Positions 22,959-33,455 are shown, counted from the stretch's first letter. The stretch: 64,000 bases of DNA from Plantago ovata (GCA_028274465.1 CM051455.1:72522985-72586984), one strand, 5' to 3'. Translations and numbers: made by a program. The notes: a model not told the origin generated them from the letters alone.

Positions 22959-23771
22959 GCTAGTAGAGAGCAAGGGAAGTTTCCCGGAAACACGGGAAAA
23001 GCTATGGCTATAACCGTTGTGACTGATCTGCCCGTAGAAGTTACGGTTGTGAGGGACAATGCACGAGTTGAGGTTCCAAGTTGCAAGATAACTGAAACTT
23101 GCAAGGTGAGTGAGGAGCTCGAGACTCCTAAGGTGGATATGGAAGAGGAGATAGTCGCACAATCTGATGCGATAGTTGAAGAAGTGAAAGAAAGCTCATT
23201 GTCTGAGGATGAGATGGTGGATATGGTGGAAGTTCCTATCCAAGAGAGGTTTGATGTAGAGATCGGCTTGGGAAAGAAGGATGGAATAGTGGCAACTCTT
23301 GACACGAGAGCGGGTGTGGATGTCATACATTTGAACGTGTATGAAGAGTCGGGTTTTTCTGGCTTGAGACCCATGAAATGTATGGTACAATTGGCGGATG
23401 GGTCCATGAAGAAGCCATTGGGTGTGATTGAGAATCTGGTGGTTCGAGTTGCCGGTGTAGAGGTGAAGACGAATTTCATCGTCATGCCTACATCTTATGC
23501 AAAGCTTAAGGCTGTGGTTCTTTTGGGTAGAGCCTTCATCAACAAAGTGCATATGGTCATAGACATGCATCGTCGTACATGTAGTTTTGAGGTAAATGGC
23601 AAGCAACACACGTTGCGAGCCATAGTTAATTCATGTGCTTATGTTGATACTAACGAACTTGTAGGATTTTTTGGTCCACTTTATGTTCGTCGAGATGTGC
23701 AGGGAATTGATGCTTTGAAGAGAATTTGGATGGGGAAGTCTAGTACCCAATGCGAAATTGATCCTGCATGA
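22959..23771 (+). pseudogene. Gypsy aspartic protease
   Basis: In the same frame as the end of gag. After an acidic linker, the protease reads VATLDTRAGVDVIHLNVYE: the active-site DTGA has Arg for Gly (codon 23307-23309, GGA to AGA), which should abolish activity. QLADGSMKKPLGVIENLVV, NFIVMPTSYAKLKAVVLLG and MVIDMHRRTCSFEV are the remaining protease-fold blocks. It ends with GKSSTQCEIDPA at 23771. No pol follows. The equivalent family C protease (41706-42235) keeps its DTGS. Confidence 0.82.
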
Positions 23772-25137
23772 GTTGTGAAGAGTCGAGCCAACGAATTCTA
23801 AACAAAGGCGCTTCTCGGGAGGCACCCCGAAGTTGTAGGTACTTGCATTTAGATTAGAAGAACGTTTAAATTTTGTTTTGTTGAGTGGACAAGGTTTTTG
23901 GGTTGAAAATTTAGCAAAAGTCGGAAAAAATGGAGTTGGAGCATTCAGGTCTCAAGTGGACCGCTTGACCTTTTCAAGTGGGTTGCTTGGAAACTGACTA
24001 ACTCTCTGGAAATTTCCAGAGAGTTTGGCCAGTAACAAAGCGGACCACTTGGGAAAAGCCAAGCAGCTCGCTTGGCTAAGTGGAACGCTTGGTAATTTCC
24101 AAGTGGACCGCTTGGGAACTGACCAAACTTTCTGGAATTTCCAGAGAGTTAGGCCAGTACCAAGCGGACCGCTTGGATACGGCCAGCGGCTCGCTTGGCC
24201 AAGCGCCCCGTTTGGTAATTTCCAAGTGGACCGCTTGGGAACTGACCAAACTTTCTGGAATTTCCAGAGAGTTTGGCCAGTAACCAAGCGAACCGCTTGG
24301 AAACGGCCAATCGGCTCGCTTGGACAAGCCCTCCTCTTGGCTGGACGTAAGTGGTCCGCTCGCGTGCCTTTATAGGCAACCAAGCGGACACTTGGGAATC
24401 AAAGCCTCTCCTCCAATTTTCTTCCGTTGCCCGATTTTCACCCCAAAAATCTCTATCTCACTCTTCTCCACCAATTGTTGCAATCTTGTGCATTCTAAGG
24501 AGCCCATAACCTCCTCTATCATCTAAATCGATCATATTGCACGATTGTAGCATCATTCTCAAGTAATCAAGGTACTCCTCAAGAACCCAAACTTTCTTGA
24601 ATTTGGGATTATGTTTAATTTAGCTTCAATTGTGTTATGCATTGGTGATTATGAGTTTGATATTGATTGTTGAGCATGTTTCTTACTAGATGTGATGTCT
24701 AATTTTGAATTTTGCTCATCTTGGTTTTTGAAGAATTCTTGTACTCGAATTTTTGCCTATATGATTGCTTGATGATTGTTGGCTTCGAATTTGAGTGATG
24801 ATATGATGATGGTTATGTTGTGAATGCATGAGAAAGTGTAGGATTGTTTGCTGGTTCGATTGGAGGGTTTGTTTGCTTGGTCAAGATTCACATGACTTAT
24901 GGAAACGAAGTGTTAAAGCTTCTCGATTTGTTTCGAATGAACTTTAGCAAGCCCTCAAGCTCACCAAAAGAACACTTGAGTGAAGTTGGAGTCTCGTTGT
25001 TGACTTGTTACGTTATGACTTGTTGCAAAATGAAGAACGTTTACTTGTCTCGTGTAAGGGTAGTTAGTGTAGTCGTAGTATAAGAGTCTAGTAGCTTACA
25101 TCTCTTGAAGTGTTCTAATGAGGGTTGTGTAGGTACC
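23772..25137 (+). other. Non-coding stretch between protease and PF20167-type ORF
   Basis: No gene. It holds the palindrome-rich tandem repeats (23945-24395), then T-rich AT DNA with several possible splice acceptors before the next ORF (for example TTGTGTAG ending at 25131). In an autonomous Athila or Tat element pol would be here. Confidence 0.7.
23945..24395 (+). repeat. Palindrome cassette array (CCAAGCGGNCCGCTTGG type), about 124-bp tandem units
   Basis: About fifteen variants of AAGYGGNCCGCTTGG, most self-complementary, spaced 15-50 bp. They are interleaved with a second palindrome, CTCTGGAAATTTCCAGAG and variants. The block AACTGACYAAACTTTCTGG starts near 23992, 24117 and 24240, giving tandem units of 123-125 bp. 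The same words occur in this element's LTR (20277-20400) and after its extra ORF (26370-26490). Several open frames across this array are by-products of the repeats. Confidence 0.85.
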
Positions 25138-26112
25138 ATGGATGCAAGAGCACTGATGAAGGCTAGAAATGATGGAGCGTCTACTTCTAAGGAAGTTCAT
25201 AAGGTTCACGAAACCCAAGCATTACCTAGGGAATCGGATAACTTACGTAAATTTCGATACCGGTTCTATATGGAAGGTGAACGTCCAGTGGTGTGGGACC
25301 GTAGCATATCCTTTGCACCTAAACACTTAACTCTTTTGGAGGGAACAAAGCACGAGTACATGGGACCGAAACAGGAAGTACCGTATGCACCCCTAGTGAG
25401 ACTTATAATCGAAAGAGGATGGACCTTTTATGGAAAAAAACTCTCTGGTTGGGATAGAGCACTTGTAGAGGAATTCAATATCGCATTTGAAGACTATGAC
25501 GGAGGAGCCATGGCAGTTACAATACGAGGGGACAAGGTGCCTTTTGGTCCACTGAGCACAACTAGCTTTTTTATGGGACTAAGCGAACCTTTGCTTGAGG
25601 ATGCGAATGATATTCGCAATGGACAACTTCTTGAATCCAATCCATTGGAGCATTATATCTATGACCCAGCCATTCAGAAATTTCCTAGAGCAATAGCTAA
25701 TACCTTGACAGATCACACTTATAGGCCGCGCAGGACGCGTTTTGATGATACCTTGAAGTACACGGATCTCTCTTTGCGTACTCGCTTCATGTTAGCATTT
25801 GTGGTCGGCAATCTGATTCCAGTGCTCATGCCTTCTGAGATCACGTCGGAACTAGGATTCTTGATTTATGCCCTCATGCACGATTTGCCGATTACTCTTG
25901 GCGCCATCATCTTCGAACAATTTGACAACAACCGCGCGAGGGGAAAACCTCTAGTCTTCCCACACTTGATCACTGCTATGTGCGAAAAGGGGGGAGTTCC
26001 AGACATTAAGCTCACCGAGACTTCGCGGGAGCCATTTGATCTTGAGATGGATGAAAAAGTGCTTCAAATCTATAGGAATCAGCTTGGATACGAGGACACT
26101 CCACGAACTTAA
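25138..26112 (+). CDS. PF20167-type putative plant transposon protein, intact
   Basis: 324 residues, the only complete undamaged ORF in a retroelement here. ATG 25138 lies in a strong plant context (ACCATGG); an upstream TTG in frame is less likely. The text resembles the putative plant transposon protein domain: a VPYAPLVRLIIERGWTFYGK block, GWDRALVEEFNIAFEDYDGG, VTIRGDKVPFGPLSTTSFF, YTDLSLRTRFMLAFVVGNL and ELGFLIYALMHDLPITLGA. The last has a hydrophobic character, but no clear membrane segment or signal peptide is seen. The role of this domain in retrotransposons is not known to me. It occupies the position of the env-like ORF. A broken relative lies at 39708-40562. Confidence 0.75.
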   Translation: MDARALMKARNDGASTSKEVHKVHETQALPRESDNLRKFRYRFYMEGERPVVWDRSISFAPKHLTLLEGTKHEYMGPKQEVPYAPLVRLIIERGWTFYGKKLSGWDRALVEEFNIAFEDYDGGAMAVTIRGDKVPFGPLSTTSFFMGLSEPLLEDANDIRNGQLLESNPLEHYIYDPAIQKFPRAIANTLTDHTYRPRRTRFDDTLKYTDLSLRTRFMLAFVVGNLIPVLMPSEITSELGFLIYALMHDLPITLGAIIFEQFDNNRARGKPLVFPHLITAMCEKGGVPDIKLTETSREPFDLEMDEKVLQIYRNQLGYEDTPRT

Positions 26113-27660
26113 GAATCTCAGCCGACAGAAGCCACACTTATTGGTAGTATTTTCATATTATCATTATTTTGGCTTGTTTACTATTGTTGGTTGGAATTCT
26201 TCTCTCTGCGATTTGTTGTATGATGATGTAACTTATGACTCTTGTACTTTTTCCTTGTTTTAGTAGTTGTGGCTTGTGTACCTTTTTGTCGTGTTAGTTT
26301 AGTTTAGTCCTTGTTTTGGTGCCTTAGGTGACTTAAGATAGAAAAAACGTCAAAATTTTGGTAAAACAGGACAAGTGGTCCGCTTGGAACCCCCAAGTGG
26401 TCAGCCTGGCTGATGGCAGAACTATCTGGAATTCTGCCAGCAACCAAGCGGACCGCCTGGAAGGTACCAAGCGGTCCACTTGGACCCTGTTCCCAAAATT
26501 TCACCCTTTTTTCCATTCTTATCACCTTTGCGCACCAGTTTTCACTCGCTTCTTGATACTTTCAGGTATTACTCATTTCTAGGAGTTGGACACGAACCTT
26601 TATCTTAGGAAAGTGTACTTTCATTCTAATTTTTCCTTTCGAATCAACTTTTCTTTGCTCGAGGATGAGCAAAAGTTTAGGTTTGGGGAGGGGTCATTGG
26701 ATTTTCAGTACTATGTGCTCTTTTGGTTGATGTATGCCTGTTGTTAGCTCAAGCTCTTGTGATTTTTCGTGTTTTTTCAGTTTTTTTGCATGCATATCAT
26801 CCTTAGATTAGTTGTTGCACGTTGTTGTGTGTGGAGTTTATTGCCAAGTTTCATGAACCTTTTTATTGAGTAGACTGTGTTTATGACCACTAATCATATG
26901 TTTCATCACTTTGCAAGAAGTTTGAGGCTTGTCTCGCTTGGTTTGTCACATTCACATGTTCACTAGTTAAGCTTAGTAGTCTCGACATCACCTTCAGTGG
27001 TGTTTCTTCAGCTGCGGTTCACGATGACCTTATAAAATGATGCATGTTAGAATCTATGGTTGTAACCCGTGTAATTATGTATGTAAGAGGCGACAGGTTC
27101 TTCACCTCGATTGGAGATTGCCAAATGCCTAGGAAGGAGGTAGTGTGATCTGTGTGATTCCTTGTATTAAACCTATTCTATCGAATAGGTTTGGGGAGGG
27201 GGTTGCTTTGTTGATCTTGTCTTTCGTCTTTGAGTCGTTGTACAGTTTGTCTTTTTCCTCTTTTGTGCTTTGTGCTCCAACCTATTCTTTCAAATAGGTT
27301 TGGGGAGGCGTCTTGTAGAGTTTGTTCTTTTTCTTTTCGTCTTTTGTGCTCAAACCTATTCTCTCGAATAGGTTTGGGGAGTTGTTTTCGTTGTTTCTTT
27401 GTTAGCACTGCTGCTTGCCTATATATTAAAAAAAAAAAGAGAAAAGAAAAAGAGAAAAAGAACAGAAAACAAAAAGAGAAAAAGAAACAAAAAGAAAAAA
27501 AAAAACAAAAAGAAGAGAAAGAAAAGAAAATAAAGAATAAGACCCAAAAAACAAAAGAAGGGCCCTTGCAAGGTAAAAAGCAATCTTTGTAAAGTGTCAA
27601 GTGTCATGTAAATAGTTTGTTCTTGTGAATTATCGAGTTGTAAATTCTATCTTTTGTTTC
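26113..27660 (+). other. Gypsy B 3' non-coding region
   Basis: No gene. It contains a short palindrome cluster (26370-26490), GTTTAGGTTTGGGGAGGGG (about 26679), shared 3' region sequence (26820-27130), three hairpin plus TTTGGGGAGG units (27168-27191, 27279-27302, 27351-27376) and a near-homopurine run (27427-27540). It breaks off at 27660 before the conserved 3' module and the LTR. Confidence 0.75.
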
Positions 27661-28984
27661 TGATAGTGTATATGTCCTAGAGACAGTCCTTATTAAGGGC
27701 ATGCAGCCCTTATAGAGGGCATATATGTGCTATTACACAGGTCAACGTAATATAATATATGTTTGTTGTTTGACTATTGAGTATCTCTTTCATATTTATA
27801 TTACACCAGGCATGCAGCATGTCATATCTCTATTTCTGTCTGTATTGATATTAAACATGTCCACTCGGATAGATGACCGATCACACAGATAGTGGGAGCT
27901 ATGTGAGTTATCATCTATCCCAAACTCTCCCTAGTCGAGGTTCATCTCGGATGTAGGAGTCTGAATGAACCAGCTGAGACTAGTATGCGTGGAGGTTATA
28001 CTTGTTGGAGCAAGTGTGAGCCGATCCCATGGCCACGGAACGGATTGTTGGACAATCAAGAAACGTTCCCATAACTGCGCATAGTTGTTCGAAGGATGAT
28101 TACCGAACAATGGAAGTACCCACCGGACACTCCCATCGATGTACACTCTACACCGAAGTGTCTATGGGAACCGGTAAGTTGTCAAAGTGATGTCAGTCGT
28201 CCTTTGGACTTACAGGACTTTATCATCACATTTATTGCCCCATATCCTTGGTGGACCCGTCGATGTCAGCTCTGAATAAGCAGTTGACCTAAGACACGAT
28301 CCAGGATTATGGCTACATACAAATGAGGATGATAAGTGTTTCTGTGAAGGATTCATCTCTCATGTGTAGCACATGAGAGTACTGCTCATAGTCGTCATAG
28401 TTGTGTTGGTAAAGTCACTGGCCAGTGCATCGATATATTATGATAGTCATAAGTATATCTTCGTAACGAAGCAACTCCCTGAGACGCCCGTGGATGTATT
28501 ATTGGGATAGACACATCATCGATCCTAGGTGCATTCGAGTTAGTCAGATGAAGGGACGTTACCATCGCCGCGTTGAACGCAACAGACTTCGCAACGAAAG
28601 GGTTTGCTTTGAGAAACCTCTCAAACGTCCTCATGTATTATTATTGCAAATGGAACCGTGTAGGAATTCCATTTTGCCTAGTCTAGGAGTTGCTTAATAC
28701 AATGAGGACCTCTGGGAATCACACTATGTGGTGATTCAGCTTATCAGAATATCCTTGAATATGGAATCGCAATTGATTTGGAATTAATTGTGATTGATGG
28801 ATTATAATTGATTTGGAATTAATTATAATATTTAGTGGCTCAATTAATGATTTGGAATTATGAATTGAATTGGCTAATTAATTATATTTTATGTAAATAC
28901 AATTAAAGATTATATTTTAGAAATATAATAGAGGTTTGATTTGAAAGGATATGTTAATTTAGAATTAACATATGCACATGGGCA
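27661..28984 (+). mobile_element. Unclassified LTR-like segment (family F)
   Basis: About 1.3 kb with no coding region. It starts TGATAGTGTATATGTCCTAG and could end CACATGGGCA near 28984. The opening resembles Copia-type LTRs I have seen in other plants (words like ATGTCCTAGAG), which would make it a solo or truncated LTR, but this rests on memory. It joins a Gypsy 3' region on the left to a Copia gag fragment on the right. The last 220 bp are very AT-rich. Both borders are approximate. Confidence 0.4.
28768..28880 (+). repeat. AT-rich imperfect direct repeats
   Basis: The word TTGATTTGGAATTAATT and close variants occur several times (near 28773, 28810, 28850), giving an imperfect AT-rich repeat patch inside the family F segment. 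Confidence 0.55.
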
Positions 28985-29681
28985 AAATCACCTATCTCCT
29001 TTGTACGTGCTACTGATAGTAGTCCACCAGCAATCTATCAGTTTGGTCAAACTAAGGTTGCTGAAACATGCAATCAAGTACCTATGACCATAAAGCCCGT
29101 AGTTGCTACTCAAAGTAACAAGACTTTAAAAGAAACAGGTTGCTCAGAAGCAAACTGGAAAGAAAAAGAATGCCGTGAAGCATTCCGCCAAACAAATTGC
29201 TGAAAAGCAAGTTGTTAAGTCTAAAGGCAAGATTACCAAAAGTAATCAGAAGTCCTTTGCTGACAAACCTGAATCAAGTAAGGTTGCTGAAGCTAAAGCT
29301 CAGCATTCTCCAAAGAGCGGACTCGGTTTCAAAACCAAGCAAAGTCAACTCTTTCATTAGTATAAGCAAAGTCAGCAAAGATACTTCAAAGAGATGAAGA
29401 AAACCAAGCCTAAGAGTTCTGAAAAGACTCCCAATGCTAGGACTAGAAGGAACCTTGCTAGAAAAGAACTTACTGAAAAGTATGTTCAGCAAAAAGGTCA
29501 ACAGAGTAAGACACCACATCAGAAAGTGGATTTGACCAGCACGAGTCAAAAGTCTTTCAGCTCAAAACCTCCTAGTTCCTCAGCAAGTAGAAAACAAGTC
29601 AAAATTGAAAAACTTCAGACTTGGGTTTCCACTGGACGCATTCTTGAACATGTTAATGGACATCCATCATTGGATAATTAA
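28985..29681 (+). pseudogene. Copia gag, C-terminal part
   Basis: It starts inside the linker after the coiled coil (QFGQTKVAETCNQVPMTIKP), with indels near 29140 and 29330. It ends with LQTWVSTGRILEHVNGHPS and TAA 29679-29681. The protease continues in another frame. The equivalent stretch at 51560-52259 ends in the same way. Confidence 0.75.
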
Positions 29682-29704
29682 CTTGTTTGCTCTTGATTGT
29701 GCAG

Positions 29705-32700
29705 ACTGCAGCCACGGAGACAAACGATGCAATCTGGTACTTTGATAGTGATTATGGAAAGCACATGACGGGCAACAAGAATAACCTTATAAACTATAGA
29801 CAGTGGTCTAAAGGTCCAACAATAAGGTTTGCTGGTGGAGGCTCCGGATCAACAAAAGACTATGGTGATGTGAAGTTGGGATGCATAACCATTTCTGGAG
29901 TTCTTTATGTCAAAAATCTTAAGTTTAACCTTTTCAGCATGAGTCAATTTGCTGACAAAGGATACTTCATCGAAATTAAAAGTGATGAGTGTAAACTTGT
30001 AGATTTTGAGACTAAAAAGGTTATAATGATTGCAAGAAGATCAGGAGGCTTGTACACCGTTGATTGGTCTTCAGCAAACGTTGAAAAATGCCTTGTCTCA
30101 GATCATGATTGCCTTGCTGAAAAAGCATGGTTATGGCATAAACGAACAAGTCATCTAAACTTCAAGACGCTGAATAAGCTGTCTAAAAAGGCACTTGTAG
30201 TTGAATTACCTAGGGTTACTTTTAAGAAGGATGGTGTTTGCAATGCATGTCAGCAAGGAAAGCAAACCAAATCTTCTTTCAACAACAAGGCAGTACCGTC
30301 AACTACAAAACCTTTACAACTCTTACACATGGACTTGTTTGAATCTTCTTCAACAAGCTATGCTGGTAAGAAGTATGGTCTAGTCGTGGTAGATGACTAT
30401 TCAAGATTCACTTGGGTAGTATTCATGAAGCACAAATCTGAAACCAAGACTGAAATACCTAACTTGCTGAATAAGCTTGAAGTCATGAAAAATGACAAGG
30501 TAAGAGTCATAAGGACAGACCATGGTACTGAGTTTGTAAACCAGTACATAACTGAATATTGTACCTCCAAAGGTATTCAACATCAGTTATCCTCAGTAAG
30601 GACACCACAGCAAAATGGTGTTGCTGAACGGAAGAATCGTACCCTGAAAGAAGCCGCAAGAACAATGCTTGCTGAAACTGAGATAAGTGAGGCTTACTGG
30701 GTTGAAGCGATTAATACCGCCTGCTATACTCAGAATAGATGTTGATTACTAAGGAATACAACAAAACTCCTTATGAATTGTTTGTTGGAAGACCTCCTAA
30801 CATCACTCATTTAAGAGTATTTGGTTGCAAGTGCTTCGTTCTTAACAATGGTAGAGAATACCTAAGAACATTTCAACCAAAGGCAGACGAAGCGATATTT
30901 CTTGGCTACTCCTTGCATAGTAAAGCTTACAGAGTTTACAACAAAAAGGCACAAAATATTGAAGAATCTGTGCATGTTGTATTCTACGAAAAGACACAAG
31001 GTGTGCCTGCTGAAGAAGAAATATCAGAATGTATGAAAAAGCTAATCATACATGAGCAAAGAACTGAATCTTATGCTAGGCAAATCAAGTCAATTGAACT
31101 AAATGATGATTCTGACAATGATTCTCCTCCCCCGAGTCATGACAAGATAAATATAGTTCACGACAAAGAATTTCCAGCAAAAGATGCGGTTGCTCCGGAA
31201 GTTGCTGAAATTACGCAATCTCCAGTGCCTGCTGATGAAGTACCTCAACCCAACAATGCTGAGCAAGCAGTTGCTGATGATCAAATCTCAGCAGAGACAC
31301 AAATTCCCAGTAGTACTGAACAAGTACATACTGAAGAGTCACATGCTGATGAGCAAACGTATCCTGATCCAACAAAGAGGAAACCTGTTAATAAATGGAT
31401 TAGAGATCATCCCTCTACGGATATGATTGGCGATATTAATAAACGCCAAGTGACTAGATCCAAAGCTACTCAAGGACTTGCTGAAGAAGCAACTGTCGTA
31501 GAAGTAGAATCTTTATTCTCTTGCTTTGTTTCAGAAATTGAACCTAAAGCCATAGAAGAAGCTTTGAAGCATTCTGAATGGATAAAGGCAATGCAAGAAG
31601 AATTGGATCAATTTGAAAGAAACAAAGTCTGGAAACTTGTGCCACTTGCTGAAAATAAGAAAGCTATTGGTACAAAGTGGGTGTTCAGAAACAAGCTGAG
31701 CGAGTCTGGTGAAGTAACAAGAAACAAAGCACGCTTAGTTGCTCAAGGTTACTGTCAGACTGAAGGATTGGACTATGATGAGTCTTACGCTCCAGTTGCA
31801 AGATTGGATGCAATTAGGCTTTTCTTGGCCTTTGCTGCTCACAATGACTTCATTGTTTACCAAATGGATGTTAAGAGTGCATTCTTAAATGGTGAACTTG
31901 CTAAAGAAGTCTACCTAGAACAACCCCCTGGCTTTGAACTTCCCTCAGAAACCAAGATGGTATATAAGCTTCAGAAAGCTGTATATGGTCTAAAGCAAGC
32001 ACCAAGAGCATGGTATGATACCTTAGCTAAGTTCTTGCTGGATAATGGTTTTAAGAAAGGTGAAGTTGACAAAACTCGTTTTACCATGAACCATGATGGT
32101 AAATTAATCTTAGTTCAAATTTATGTGGATGACATAATTTTTGGATCTAAGGAGAAGCAACTTTGTGATGATTTTGCCAAACTCATGACAAATAAGTTTG
32201 AAATGAGTATGATGGGAAAATTGAATTATTTCCTAGGGTTGCAAGTCAAGCAACTCAAAGATGGAATATTCATAAATCAAGCAAAGTATGCGAAAGAAAT
32301 GCTCATAAAGTTTAGGATCAAAGAGGATGAAAAACCTGAAAAGATCCCTATGAGTGTTGGTACCAAATTGGGCTATACTAAAGAGGACAAAAGTGTTGAA
32401 GAACACAAGTATAGGAAGCTCATTGGTTCCTTGTTGTATTTAAAAGCAAGTAGACCTGACATTCAGTATGTTGTTTGTGTGTGTGCAAGATTCCAATCGG
32501 ATCCAAGAGAATCACACTACAAAAAGGCAATTAAAATACTGAAATATGTTAAAGGTACAGTCAATGTTGGATTATGGTATCCAAGAGATTCTGGACTTGG
32601 ATTGGTTGGCTATTCTGATGCTGATCATGGTGGATCAACTCTTGATAGAAAAAGTACCTCTGGAACTTGTCAGTTTTGGGTACTAGATTAATATCACTGT

Positions 32701-33163
32701 TCAGCAAGAAGCAAACGTGTGTCGCCAATTCATCTACTGAATCTGAATACATTGCAGCTGGTTGTTGCACAGCTCAAATCCTAGGATTCAGCAACAATTA
32801 AGAGATTATGGTATTTCTGCAAAGAAAACACCAATCTTTTGTGATAATACAAGTGCTATTGCAATTACGCAAAATCCTAAGTTTCACTCTAGGACCAAGC
32901 ACATTGATATTAGACATCATTTCATTAGAGATCATGTGGAAAAAGGTGATATTGAGGTTGTGAAAGTAGGTACTGAAGATCAGCTTGCTGACATCTTTAC
33001 CAAGCCCCTACCGGATAATAGGTTCGCAATGCTAAGGTATAACCTTGTATTGATTGAACTACTTAATAAAGGATACACTTGGCAGAATGCTGAAACAAGG
33101 TATTCAGCAAGCCAAAGTATTCCTGTCCAAAAGACCAAGTCACTGATTTCCTCTAAGAAATGA
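29705..33163 (+). pseudogene. Copia pol: protease, integrase, RT, RNase H
   Basis: Protease: DAIWYFDSDYGKHMTGNKNN, where the active-site DSG has become DSD (codon 29750-29752). Integrase: zinc-binding WHKRTSHLNFKTL with CNACQQGKQ; catalytic Asp in HMDLFESS and RTDHGTEF, Glu in QQNGVAERKNR. A one-base deletion near 30742 breaks the frame. [52 protein letters not shown] and YVDD at 32122-32133, intact. RNase [10 protein letters not shown], broken by a stop near 32691, then CDNTSAIAITQNPKFHSRTK and DQLADIFTKPL. The RT text is of the Sirevirus kind. Confidence 0.93.
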
Positions 33164-33178
33164 TAAGTCACAACATGA

Positions 33179-33455
33179 TTGCTGAAACAGGCATTCAGCA
33201 AGTAATTCCTTCAAAACAGGTATTTGTTAGGAAACTTGATCACTTGCTGAGACAGGAACTTAGTAAGTGAAAGAACTTAAGGATTGCTGAGACGGGTACT
33301 TAGACAATCGAAAGATACTGAAACAGGTATTCAAGTATCAAAGGAATTTTCTGAAACGGGAATTCAGAAAAAGAGCAAAATCTCATCTCTCAGATCTTAC
33401 CAAAGGATGTCTCAAAGTGCAAAAAGAATTTACTGATACGGGAAATCAGAAATAT
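33179..33455 (+). repeat. Array of six short hairpins with a common 9-nt loop
   Basis: Hairpins at 33179-33201, 33241-33269, 33282-33309, 33314-33339, 33347-33371 and 33428-33455. Every loop is nine bases with core AC(A/G)GG: AACAGGCAT, GACAGGAAC, GACGGGTAC, AACAGGTAT, AACGGGAAT, TACGGGAAA. Stems are 7-10 bp and differ in sequence, but both arms change together (TTGCTGA/TCAGCAA, GATACTGA/TCAAGTATC, TTTTCTGA/TCAGAAAA); some have G-U pairs or a one-base bulge. A degenerate seventh lies at 33212-33226. Sirevirus non-coding regions are known, from memory, for palindromic motifs. Confidence 0.85.

Larger units (their letters stand above)
19958..27660 (+). mobile_element. Gypsy family B element: LTR, gag, protease, PF20167-type ORF, no pol
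   Basis: The most complete Gypsy in the window. In order: 5' LTR, tRNA-Asp primer site, gag, protease, a non-coding stretch with palindromes and tandem repeats, an intact PF20167-type ORF, and a 3' region with hairpins. Between the protease (ends 23771) and the extra ORF (starts 25138) there are 1366 nt with no RT, RNase H or integrase motif in any frame. The 3' LTR is missing; an unrelated LTR-like segment starts at 27661 inside the 3' region. Confidence 0.85.

Noticed and set aside
24025..24375. Overlapping ORFs on both strands across 23950-24390
   Set aside because: They follow from a repeated palindromic word without stops; the reading repeats in several frames and ends with the array.
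27178..27600. Phe-rich or Lys-rich small ORFs over homopurine runs (also 6704-7132, 47550-48032, 55953-56306)
   Set aside because: Low-complexity translation of A/G runs in the Gypsy 3' region; frame and sequence are not conserved between loci.
29660..29720. Programmed -1 frameshift between gag and protease
   Set aside because: The protease frame is closed at 29675-29677 and gag ends at 29679-29681, leaving no usable overlap or slippery site.
33179..33455. CRISPR-like array of short repeats
   Set aside because: Spacing is irregular, the constant part is a 9-nt loop and not a repeat of 23 bp or more, and this is plant retrotransposon DNA.
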